Source of the DNA: a virus
DNA length: 64,000 nucleotides
Virus record (IMG/VR): IMGVR_UViG_3300037201_000018
Span: 1 to 64,000 of that record
Strand: one strand, 5' to 3'
Translations under genes and position numbers: made by a program
Shown here: in pieces, positions 32,096 to 39,845 of the stretch
Position numbering within the stretch: the stretch's first letter is position 1
Layout of the letters: each line of letters begins with the position of its first letter
Notes under the pieces: generated by a model
What the model was told of the DNA's origin: nothing
What the model saw: only the letters and a program-made list of their open reading frames with translations
The model's database searches: none

Positions 32096-32274
32096 ACTTC
32101 TGGTCCTCTAGCTTCTGGGCAGCTTGGCACTGGGTCAGCAACTACTGGCACGGCGGTGGATTCGTACCTCCACCGGTTCATCCCAAGCCAGCCAAGTTTC
32201 TGTTCGCCCAGTCAAGAACGGCGACACTGTACGCGACTCCCCGTACCTCACAGCTTTATGCGGAGCCAAGATAG
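32092..32274 (+). CDS. small Trp-rich appendage-associated protein
   Basis: 60 residues, MNFWSSSFWAAWHWVSNYW start overlapping the previous stop. A family of short proteins starting with W/Y-rich runs is often found beside phage fibre genes. Role unknown. Confidence 0.5.
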   Translation: MNFWSSSFWAAWHWVSNYWHGGGFVPPPVHPKPAKFLFAQSRTATLYATPRTSQLYAEPR

Positions 32275-32517
32275 GTGTCTCTCGATGTACACAAGCCTGG
32301 ATCTAGAATCAAATTTAATAACAGCGGGAAGGACGAGATTGAGGCGACGATCACAGCTGTTTGCATCAGAGGGGATTCAAGAACCGTTTATGTGACTTAC
32401 GAAGTGATCTGGTGGAACGGAAGGACGAGGGAGGAGAAGTGGGTGACTGAGCACGAGCTGTGGAGTGTTGCCTCTCACGGCAAGGTCTCGATCGGATTCA
32501 ATGGAGAATCTAAGTAG
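32275..32517 (+). CDS. hypothetical protein, 80 aa
   Basis: GTG start adjacent to the preceding stop. Beta-rich with paired Trp residues (YEVIWWNGRTREEKWVTEHE), like a small SH3- or tudor-type fold. Its end overlaps the next gene. Confidence 0.5.
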   Translation: MSLDVHKPGSRIKFNNSGKDEIEATITAVCIRGDSRTVYVTYEVIWWNGRTREEKWVTEHELWSVASHGKVSIGFNGESK

Positions 32518-32891
32518 TGTCGACAGGAAGCCCGGGATTCGGATCGAACCAAGACCTCGTCGCGTCACCCGACGTGCTCGTTGCTGCACCGACGGATTCG
32601 TTCGATTTCTCCTTCGACTTCGTAACGCTTCCTCTGCTGCCGGGTGAGTACGTTTCGTCGATCGTTGCGACAGTCGTGACTTTACAAGGAATTGCTCAGG
32701 CTCCCGGACTTATTACGAACGTCGCAGTCGGTCCTGGGTCGACTCCCACGGCGATCACGGCCCGAGTCAACTTCCCCATCGACCAGTGTGACTACCTCGT
32801 GACAGTAGTCGTGACGACAGATTTTACAGGATCGTCGGGAGCGAGCGAGACGAGATCAGCTGTCTTTTGGGTTCAGGGGAGAGCGGCATGA
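32517..32891 (+). CDS. hypothetical structural protein, 124 aa
   Basis: GTG start in an overlap with the previous stop. Beta-rich Ig-like pattern (FVTLPLLPGEYVSSIVATVV, YLVTVVVTTD), few charges. Probably a virion decoration or fibre-linked domain. Confidence 0.5.
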   Translation: MSTGSPGFGSNQDLVASPDVLVAAPTDSFDFSFDFVTLPLLPGEYVSSIVATVVTLQGIAQAPGLITNVAVGPGSTPTAITARVNFPIDQCDYLVTVVVTTDFTGSSGASETRSAVFWVQGRAA

Positions 32892-33193
32892 AACTCTCTC
32901 AATTGAATCCAGCTATCGGAAAAACAGCCGAGAAAGACGTACTCGAAATTTCATTCGATTGTCCGAAGTGCGGGATACCGTATCGAATTCTGGCAAAAGG
33001 AAGAGTTCGTCAGCCAAAAGATGAGAGTCGGCATCTTTGGGGATTTGAAATTGGATTTAATTGGGACATCGATTGTAGTTACATGATCGACTGGGACTCT
33101 ATCACAGTAGACCCATCGATCATGAACCATCACCACGGTAAAAAACTCTGCGGGTTGGATGTCACAATCAGTAACGGCGAGATTAAAGTCTGA
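32888..33193 (+). CDS. hypothetical protein with one CxxC
   Basis: 101 residues from the ATG at 32888, overlapping the previous TGA. CPKCGIPY near residue 23 is a single zinc-knuckle half; later Cys residues (DCSY and KLCGLD) could complete it. Function unknown. Confidence 0.5.
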   Translation: MKLSQLNPAIGKTAEKDVLEISFDCPKCGIPYRILAKGRVRQPKDESRHLWGFEIGFNWDIDCSYMIDWDSITVDPSIMNHHHGKKLCGLDVTISNGEIKV

Positions 33194-33675
33194 TGCCCAA
33201 GATCGAGAATCTGAACAAGCTGCTCTCAAAGCTCAGTCAGAAGCAGAAGGAGGCAGTCAAGGCGAGCGAGGCTTCGGTAACTACCGGGTTCACACAGAAC
33301 TACGCGGTGCACGTTCACGAGAACATGGAAGCTAAGCATAACGTCGGACAGGCCAAGTTCCTCGAACAGCCGGCGAGAGAGCTAAACAACAGTGGAGAGC
33401 TGTCCAATATCATGACGAAGGCACTCAAGCGGGGAGCGACAGTCGAGCAGGGGCTTCTCCTTGACGGATTACGAATCCAACGAGAGGCGCAGAAACTAAC
33501 CCCGGTCGACACAGGAGCACTGAAGGCGAGTGCCTTTACGTCACTAACGAGAGACGAGGAGCAGGCAGCAGAAACAGCATTAGCAACCTCGAACGCAATC
33601 AAATTATCGGTGACGTCTCAGAGAGCCAAGAAGTCAGAGTCAAAGAAACTGAAGGGTTTACCGAGGACCTACTGA
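33193..33675 (+). CDS. tail completion/HK97 gp10-like protein
   Basis: 160 residues. The core NYAVHVHENMEAKHNVGQAK then FLEQPARE and APVDTGALKAS-like TPVDTGALKAS matches the HK97 gp10 family, which joins the tail to the connector. Next genes are tail terminator and tube, as expected for the module. Confidence 0.7.
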   Translation: MPKIENLNKLLSKLSQKQKEAVKASEASVTTGFTQNYAVHVHENMEAKHNVGQAKFLEQPARELNNSGELSNIMTKALKRGATVEQGLLLDGLRIQREAQKLTPVDTGALKASAFTSLTRDEEQAAETALATSNAIKLSVTSQRAKKSESKKLKGLPRTY

Positions 33676-33676
33676 G

Positions 33677-34147
33677 TTGAGTATCCCCCTAGCTAACTCC
33701 CCCGCCGACGTCGTTCGCTACCTGCTGATCGCGCTCGGCTTGGGAACCTTACCGACAAACACTCCACAAGGGAACTGGCCTATTAGTTCTGGTCAGGAGT
33801 TGAACGACCCTGATAACACTGTGACAGTCTACGACACGCTGGGAAACAAGCACGCGAGGATCATGATCGACGGGCAAGTCGTCGAGGACCCCGGCATCCA
33901 GATCAGAGTGAGAGCGACTGACAACCCTACCGCTCAGACTCAGGCGGAGATCATCAAGCAGGCGATCGACGAGAGAGCAACGGGATACAACGTCCAGATC
34001 CCCGACTTGAGCAACGTGCTTCACAACTTCACGGTCTACGCTCTCAATCGATCAGGGAACCCGATCCAGTTGGGGAAGGAGTCCCCGACGAGCAACAGAA
34101 GGATCTACACGATCAACGCCACGGTAACTCTCAGACAGGCAACCTAA
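33677..34147 (+). CDS. tail terminator/minor capsid protein
   Basis: 156 residues, TTG start one base after the previous stop codon. ANSPADVVRYLLIALGLG and PGIQIRVRATDNPTAQTQAE are typical of tail terminator proteins (Lambda gpU-like). Position between gp10-like and tube genes agrees. Confidence 0.65.
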   Translation: MSIPLANSPADVVRYLLIALGLGTLPTNTPQGNWPISSGQELNDPDNTVTVYDTLGNKHARIMIDGQVVEDPGIQIRVRATDNPTAQTQAEIIKQAIDERATGYNVQIPDLSNVLHNFTVYALNRSGNPIQLGKESPTSNRRIYTINATVTLRQAT

Positions 34148-34165
34148 CTAACAGAGGAGAACGAT

Positions 34166-34642
34166 ATGGCTGCACCCCCGGTCACCGCCCGAGTCCTTCC
34201 GACTCACGGCAAGATCTACAACGGATTCCCGACGACGATAGCATTGAGTCTCAATCCCGCGATCAACATCTACGAGAAGACCGTCATGCCACCTGGACTC
34301 GACGGAGGGGAGATGATCGACGTCACGACGATGCTGAACGTCGCCTGGCGGACGATGGTCCCCCGCTCCCTGAAGACCCTCTCACCGATCACGATCGTCG
34401 GACTGTACTCAGCTTACCTGTACCTCGACATGCTGGCAGTTCTGAACTTACAGGGAGCCGCCTCGGTCCACTTCCCAGACGGCGACGTCTACTCGTTCTG
34501 GGCAACTTTGAACAAGTTCGAGACTCCCGCCCACGCAGAGGGAGTCGCACCTGAGGCGACCTTCACGCTGACCCCGACAAACTGGGACCCGGTCTTGCTT
34601 GTCGAGTCCGGCCCAATCCTTACCTCCGTCTCAGGGACCTAG
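34166..34642 (+). CDS. major tail (tube) protein candidate
   Basis: 158 residues, beta-rich with few charges (VHFPDGDVYSFWATLNKFE, EGVAPEATFTLTPTNWDP). Lies between the terminator and the tail assembly chaperone, the standard slot for the tube protein. No sheath gene is nearby, so a siphovirus tail is suggested. Confidence 0.65.
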   Translation: MAAPPVTARVLPTHGKIYNGFPTTIALSLNPAINIYEKTVMPPGLDGGEMIDVTTMLNVAWRTMVPRSLKTLSPITIVGLYSAYLYLDMLAVLNLQGAASVHFPDGDVYSFWATLNKFETPAHAEGVAPEATFTLTPTNWDPVLLVESGPILTSVSGT

Positions 34643-34795
34643 CAGATCGTAGGACGTGTTCGGACCCCTGAGTAGGGAATCCTAGCCTAAACACTTTAGG
34701 AGTTTCCTTCGGCGCGGCCCGTCTGAGTCAGGATTTTCCAGTTTCTCCAGGCTCGGATGGGCTGCGTCTTTCTCAAACTGGAAAGGTAGCGAGCG
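34643..34795 (+). promoter_or_regulatory. structured intergenic region between tube and chaperone genes
   Basis: A 153-base gap with two inverted repeats: CCTAAA-CAC-TTTAGG at 34686-34700 and a perfect 10-bp pair TTTCCAGTTT (34735-34744) with AAACTGGAAA (34775-34784) around a 30-base loop. No T tract follows the second. Possibly an mRNA processing or attenuation element that makes tube transcripts more abundant than chaperone. Confidence 0.5.
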
Positions 34796-35227
34796 ATGAC
34801 AGAAGTGATGGACTTCGAGTCCCTAGCCCCGATCGACGTCGAAGTCAAGTACAAGGGGCAGACGCTGACGTTGAGGAGCGCAAACGGGGCAGTCGGTACA
34901 CTCTTCAAAAACAAGATCATCCAGTATGAATCCTGCGACCGGAGGGACATGGCGGACATCCAGCCTTGGCTCGTCTCGGTCTGCCTCTTTCGTCGAGTTC
35001 CTGACCTGGCAATCCCTGGGGATCAGGGTGAACTGGTTCCAGTGTCGGTCGTGAGAACGTTCCCTCATCCAATGCTCAAGAAGCTGTTCGACAAGGCGGT
35101 CGAGATTGGTGAATTGATTCCCGAGGACGAGACGATCGAGTCACTGGAGAAGAAGCTGGCGATCCTTCGGAAGCAGGAGGCGGCGAGAAAAAACGGGCAC
35201 GAGTCTACGGGGACTGGTTCGAGTTAG
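34796..35227 (+). CDS. tail assembly chaperone, short form (gpG-like)
   Basis: 143 residues. It follows the tube gene and precedes the tape measure, and its end carries a phased A AAA AAC slippery heptamer, so it is the gpG-like partner of a frameshifted chaperone pair. N-terminal beta domain, then a helical C-terminus (ETIESLEKKLAILRKQEAAR). Known role: holds the tape measure while the tail tube grows. Confidence 0.75.
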   Translation: MTEVMDFESLAPIDVEVKYKGQTLTLRSANGAVGTLFKNKIIQYESCDRRDMADIQPWLVSVCLFRRVPDLAIPGDQGELVPVSVVRTFPHPMLKKLFDKAVEIGELIPEDETIESLEKKLAILRKQEAARKNGHESTGTGSS

Positions 35228-35475
35228 CGGCTTATTACGGCCACTCGGGGCCGATCCACTCGTTCATGAGTTGCATGTCTTACAGGGAGTTCCTGACTCG
35301 CGTCGACCTGATGAACGAAGAGCGTAAACGAGAGAACCAGGGAACTCAACCGAGTCAAGCTCCTCAACTCTCTCCCGAGGAACAAGCGAGACAGTCCAAG
35401 GCGGCTTGGGCAGGGGCGTTGGGAATGACGAAGACTCAAACTGGAGAGATTCGTGGGGCACCCCTTGGAAGATAA
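34796..35475 (+). CDS. tail assembly chaperone, frameshifted long form (gpGT-like)
   Basis: A -1 shift on A AAA AAC at 35188-35194, with zero-frame codons AGA AAA AAC, continues into the frame reading RARVYGDWFELAAYYG and on through YREFLTRVDLMNEERKRENQ to a stop at 35473-35475. The fusion would be about 226 residues. The two frames are open and joined exactly at the heptamer, and the downstream gene is the tape measure, as in lambda and HK97. Shift efficiency is not predictable here. Confidence 0.75.
35188..35194 (+). promoter_or_regulatory. -1 ribosomal frameshift slippery site
   Basis: A AAA AAC in the correct phase (X XXY YYZ). No stable downstream hairpin is evident by eye. Confidence 0.7.
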
Positions 35476-35833
35476 CAAGACTGCGTTCACTGACAAGAAC
35501 AACGCGACGACTGTCCTGAACAGTAAGTGGAGAACTCGCGTAGCAGAGTACAAGGGAGAAACTGAGATGAAGATGAAGGAGTTCAAGAACGGGAAAGAGA
35601 CGTTCAACACGCTCTCCCCGATCCCAGATCAGGACATCCAACTGGGAGACGGGAGAGTCCTTCGAGTCCAAGGTTGGCGACCCAAGGGAGACCCAGAGGT
35701 TTGGTCTCTGGTGAAGATCAAGATCACGGATTACATCTGCATGCCCGAGAAAGAGACGGACGACGACTTCCTTAAGAAAAGCTACGGGATGCTGAGGGAC
35801 CTGGCTCAGAAGAGAGAGGACGAGAGTAAATAA
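35453..35833 (+). CDS. hypothetical tail-region protein, 126 aa
   Basis: GTG at 35453 follows CTGGAGAG and overlaps the end of the long chaperone form; an ATG at 35567 with AAGGGAG is an alternative. Alternating helix and strand (LRVQGWRPKGDPEVWSLVKI). Located just before the tape measure. Function unknown. Confidence 0.5.
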   Translation: MGHPLEDNKTAFTDKNNATTVLNSKWRTRVAEYKGETEMKMKEFKNGKETFNTLSPIPDQDIQLGDGRVLRVQGWRPKGDPEVWSLVKIKITDYICMPEKETDDDFLKKSYGMLRDLAQKREDESK

Positions 35834-35835
35834 CG

Positions 35836-38187
35836 ATGGCTGGTGAGACCGAACTCGAAAGATTAGTCGTCCGCCTGACTGGCGACGGTAGCCAGTATAA
35901 GCGGATGTTGGATACGGCGATCTCAGCGACGACCTCCGCGGCCGAGAAGATCGAGCAGTCGACTGAGAAGATGGGCTCCGGGATGGTCGCCAAGGGAGTC
36001 CTCATCGCTGAGGGCGTGACCCTGATGGTTGAGAAGTTCAAAGAATTCGGGAAGGAGGCTCTCTCCGCTTTCAGATCTCACGAGGACGCAGAGTTCAAAC
36101 TGAAGGCGGTGATCGAAGCGAACGGGGAATCTGTCTCCAAGGTAACTGAAGAGTACGAAAAGTTTGCTGACACGATCGGCAAGACAACGACTCACGGTAA
36201 GGTTCAAGTTCTTCAGTTACTTCAGATGGCTGAAACCTACGGTTTGACAGGAACTAAGGCAGAGCAGGCAGTCAAACACGCACTGGGATTCGAGGATGCG
36301 TTAGGTCACAGCGCAGAGGGGGCCTTACGCCTGACTGCGAGACTCCAGCAGGGCAGCGCTGAGATGCTGGGGAGGTTCGTCCCCGGCCTTGACAAGGCGA
36401 CGAGCGAGCAAGCCAAGCTGACTCTCGCGAACGACCGCTTCAACAAGATGTTCAAGGTCTCCGAGTCGTTGACTGAGACGACGACCGGCGCAATTACGAT
36501 GTTCCACAAATCGATACATTCGTTATTTGCGGAGCTGGGGGGACTCGTCGCTCTCGGCCTCAAGCCGATAGTCAAGCTACTCACGGAGGGAATCGACGCA
36601 TTCCAGAAGCTAGACCCAGAGATCAAGAAGGTGACGTCTTCCATCGCCGCGTTCACGGCGGTCACGCTGGCAATAGGAGCCGCAAGTACCTACGCACCGA
36701 TTGTCGGGGCCTTCAAGCTGCTCGGGACGGTAATCGGATTCTTGACAGGACCGATCGGCCTCGTCGCGGCTGCCATCGTGGGGCTTGGATACCTTGTGGT
36801 TAAGCACTTCGGAGGGATCAGCGAGACGTTCACGGCGATCAAGACCAAGTTTGACGAGTTTGCGAACTACGTTCGGCCTGTTACTACGGAGTTGGGTAAC
36901 ATCTTTCGTGTGGTGTGGGACGATATCCTAGAGGCAGGACAGACCACGTTCAATACCCTCTCACTGTTCATCAGCCCGATACTGGCGAAGCTCGGGGTCT
37001 TGATGACTGGATTCTGGGATACGTTCAGACGGGCGTCGATCGAGGCACTCATCGGAGCCGAGTTCGCGATCCGTAACTGGAAGGAGATGCTAGCCCTGGC
37101 AGCGACGTTTGCGCGTCTTAAATTTGAGACGTTCAAGGAAGACGCGAAGTATCTCTTCACTGACGAGATCCCTAACTACCTCCAGAACATGACAGGCGTG
37201 TTTAAAGCTACGTGGAAAGCCGTGTTTGATAGTGCGACGGACGCATTCAATCAGCTCGGAGCAAACTTAGTAAGCATCTCTCTCCACTTGCCGCAGCTGC
37301 TATCGGGCCGGATGGATTTCAGCCAAGTTTGGAATCCGCTAGTTGAGAACTTTGAGATTACGATCCCTAAGATCGTCCCTCTAGCCAAACGCGAACTGAG
37401 TTTCGTCGAGAAGGCACTGACGGCGGCTATGAAGGTGATGGGCGGTGGACTCGCCGCGTCGTTCATGGATTTTCGGGCCAAGCGGGTCGGTGAGTTACTC
37501 TTTCCAGACAAGGCGATCGACGCCGCCGTAGATAAGACGGCTAACAAACTGAATACGGACATCCTCCCAGTCGCGAAGGCGATCAACAAGGAGCTGCGCC
37601 CGCCTGACGTCGTGTTCTGGAGCGCGACTGCGATCACCCACGCGAGGAACCAGCTGTTCGGCCTCGCCAGGACGATCAAGACTGTTCAGACCGTAGGCAA
37701 CGCGACCGTCACCAACGTGGGAGGCGGCGTAGCGGGCCATGCCAGAGCAGCCCCTGCCGCTGTTGGAGCTGCTGCCGTTCACCCCGCGATCGCTCAGATC
37801 GTCCGTGCGGCGGTGGGTGCCTCTGCTGCCCCTGACCTGCCCGTAGAACTTGAAGAGGGTAAGTTCGGAACGGCAAATCTAATTAGCAGCAATCGTAAGC
37901 AACGGCAGCAAGAGTTCCTCCGCAAGGCCGGCGTCGTACCAGCAGGAGCTGCCCCCTCTATCCGACAGGGTCTCATACGTCCTAAATTGCAATCTGGTTT
38001 TGGCTACAAGCAACGTCAGCAAGAGTTCCTCCGCAAGGCCGGAGTCACTCCCGTTACTCCGCCGCCGGGGAGTCTCTCTCCCCAACAGACGACAATGACG
38101 GATCAGTTACTTCAGCAGATCGTGACGTTGCTGAGTGACAAAAACAAGAAGAGGACGCTCGAAGTCAGACCCCTGGGGATAGCATGA
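35836..38187 (+). CDS. tape measure protein
   Basis: 783 residues. N-terminus (ETELERLVVRLTGDGSQYKR) is the common start of tape measure proteins. Long helical stretches flank a hydrophobic region near residues 265-325 (VTLAIGAASTYAPIVGAFK, LLGTVIGFLTGPIGLVAA) that could insert in the host membrane. The length would set a tail of roughly 110-120 nm if the usual about 0.15 nm per residue holds. Two near-identical 13-codon repeats lie near the C-terminus. Confidence 0.8.
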   Translation: MAGETELERLVVRLTGDGSQYKRMLDTAISATTSAAEKIEQSTEKMGSGMVAKGVLIAEGVTLMVEKFKEFGKEALSAFRSHEDAEFKLKAVIEANGESVSKVTEEYEKFADTIGKTTTHGKVQVLQLLQMAETYGLTGTKAEQAVKHALGFEDALGHSAEGALRLTARLQQGSAEMLGRFVPGLDKATSEQAKLTLANDRFNKMFKVSESLTETTTGAITMFHKSIHSLFAELGGLVALGLKPIVKLLTEGIDAFQKLDPEIKKVTSSIAAFTAVTLAIGAASTYAPIVGAFKLLGTVIGFLTGPIGLVAAAIVGLGYLVVKHFGGISETFTAIKTKFDEFANYVRPVTTELGNIFRVVWDDILEAGQTTFNTLSLFISPILAKLGVLMTGFWDTFRRASIEALIGAEFAIRNWKEMLALAATFARLKFETFKEDAKYLFTDEIPNYLQNMTGVFKATWKAVFDSATDAFNQLGANLVSISLHLPQLLSGRMDFSQVWNPLVENFEITIPKIVPLAKRELSFVEKALTAAMKVMGGGLAASFMDFRAKRVGELLFPDKAIDAAVDKTANKLNTDILPVAKAINKELRPPDVVFWSATAITHARNQLFGLARTIKTVQTVGNATVTNVGGGVAGHARAAPAAVGAAAVHPAIAQIVRAAVGASAAPDLPVELEEGKFGTANLISSNRKQRQQEFLRKAGVVPAGAAPSIRQGLIRPKLQSGFGYKQRQQEFLRKAGVTPVTPPPGSLSPQQTTMTDQLLQQIVTLLSDKNKKRTLEVRPLGIA
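37897..38046 (+). repeat. duplicated 39-bp unit in the tape measure C-terminus
   Basis: KQRQQEFLRKAGV is encoded at 37897-37935 and again at 38008-38046; only two of 39 bases differ (both synonymous). The unit is basic and helical. Confidence 0.85.
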
Positions 38188-39359
38188 CCGCGACTGTCCA
38201 AGGTATCCTCTCGTGGAGCGCGTCTGAGAACCAGGACGGGCACAAGGACTACCACATCGTCCTGGAGGTCGAGTCAGCTCTAAATGACGGTCCCGACGCG
38301 ATCCTCAACGCTGCTGGGATGCCGGCGATTGGTGCACCGTACCAAGGTTCTTCCCTGCCAATGGTCGCCAACGGCGGTAGCCCCTCGATAATCAACGACT
38401 TCAACCCTTGGGCCTTCCGTTGGCCGAACTGCGAAGTCAAGATTCACAGCGAGAAGAGCGGAGAGAACACGAAGTGGTACGAGGCGGACATCCTGTTCTC
38501 GACCCGGCCTCTCGAACGGTGCATGACGGCGCTACCAGCGAACCCGATCAGCGAACCTCCCAAAATCGGGGGGTCGTTCACCAAGTTCACACGGGAGGCG
38601 CTGGTCGACCGCTATGGCTATCCAATCCTCAACTCCGCGTTGGAGCCGATAACTGGGCAGCAGGTCGAGAGGGATTACAACACGGCATCGGTTACGATCG
38701 AGATGAACTTCGCCACGTTCGGGGGTGGAACGTGGGCACCGATGATCGACACATTGAATGACTCAACTCTGTGGGGTCTTCCTCCCCGATGCGTCAAACT
38801 GAGTAACGTCAGATGGCAAAGAAAGTTGTATTCACTCTGTACGTTCTTTTACAACTTCACCTACGAGTTCGACATCAACTTTGAGACGTTTGACCGCCTG
38901 CTACCAGACATCGGGACCAAGATCTTGGCTCCGGGTGGCAACGTGTTCAACCCCAGTCACTTCGTCGCCTACCAGGATCTCCAGGGGAACACAGGGACGG
39001 TGACGCTCGACGGTTCTGGTAACCAGTGGACTGGGATCAGTTCTGGTGTAGTTATCGTCGGGTTTTCGGTCAGTACTAACTCCCTAATCTCGACAGCTGC
39101 ACCGCACAATCTATCTATTGGGGATCAATGTATCATCGTCGGGACTGGTGGGACGGTAAACCTCAACGGAACATGGGAAGTAACTGATACGCCTACATCG
39201 AACGAGATCATTATCGATAACCCTTTCGTTCCTTCAGCGACGCTCTCGGCAGCCAGTCAACTTGGTAGCTTTGCCAACTCGACCCTACCCGGATCGAACT
39301 ACGTGCAGTTCTATGACGAATCCAACTTCCTGCTGCTCGGGATTCCCTCCTCTCTCTAG
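38184..39359 (+). CDS. tail tip/distal tail protein candidate
   Basis: 391 residues starting in an ATGA overlap with the tape measure stop. N-terminal two thirds are beta-rich (FTYEFDINFETFDRLLPDIG, WRFPNCEVKIHSEK-like WPNCEVKIHSEK). The C-terminal part (DQCIIVGTGGTVNLNGTWEV) forms strand pairs like a carbohydrate-binding or gp27-like hub fold. The position just after the tape measure is that of Dit or hub proteins. No catalytic motif. Confidence 0.55.
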   Translation: MTATVQGILSWSASENQDGHKDYHIVLEVESALNDGPDAILNAAGMPAIGAPYQGSSLPMVANGGSPSIINDFNPWAFRWPNCEVKIHSEKSGENTKWYEADILFSTRPLERCMTALPANPISEPPKIGGSFTKFTREALVDRYGYPILNSALEPITGQQVERDYNTASVTIEMNFATFGGGTWAPMIDTLNDSTLWGLPPRCVKLSNVRWQRKLYSLCTFFYNFTYEFDINFETFDRLLPDIGTKILAPGGNVFNPSHFVAYQDLQGNTGTVTLDGSGNQWTGISSGVVIVGFSVSTNSLISTAAPHNLSIGDQCIIVGTGGTVNLNGTWEVTDTPTSNEIIIDNPFVPSATLSAASQLGSFANSTLPGSNYVQFYDESNFLLLGIPSSL

Positions 39360-39369
39360 CGAGCGAACG

Positions 39370-39837
39370 ATGAAAGGTGAACAGCTGCCAGACACGACCT
39401 ACCCAGCTGACGGGAGACTGAGGAACAACGACCGACTGACAGTGATCACCCAGATCCATCACGACCACACCGGAAGACCGACGTTCAGTGGCGACGTTAG
39501 ATTTGACAGACTACTAAGAACGACTGAGCAGCCGCTCCATCGGGAGATCGAGATCGGTGAGGAGCCAACTCAGCTGGAGACCCACTGGATGAAGGAGGTC
39601 GGCTACGTCCTGATCCACAACATCACTGGATCAAACTTCCAGATACATCCATCGAAAGCCGAGAAGGAAGACAACGAGAAGCGAATCGTCAAGGTGACGT
39701 TCGGACTTGACTGTGTTAAGGGCCTCCTGTTTCCTCCAGGGACTGGCTACCCGATCGAGGTTGAAGACATCACCAGCGTCTACCTGAGGAGCCTGTACAA
39801 AAAGGCCCTCGTCAACGTCTACCTTTTCCCAGCCTGA
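39370..39837 (+). CDS. tail tip-associated protein, 155 aa
   Basis: Start at ATG 39370; an earlier in-frame ATG would overlap the previous gene deeply. Beta-rich (HWMKEVGYVLIHNITGSNFQ), with charged linker (EKEDNEKRIVKVTFG). Probably a minor tip component. Not recognised. Confidence 0.5.
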   Translation: MKGEQLPDTTYPADGRLRNNDRLTVITQIHHDHTGRPTFSGDVRFDRLLRTTEQPLHREIEIGEEPTQLETHWMKEVGYVLIHNITGSNFQIHPSKAEKEDNEKRIVKVTFGLDCVKGLLFPPGTGYPIEVEDITSVYLRSLYKKALVNVYLFPA

Positions 39838-39845
39838 AGTAAACT

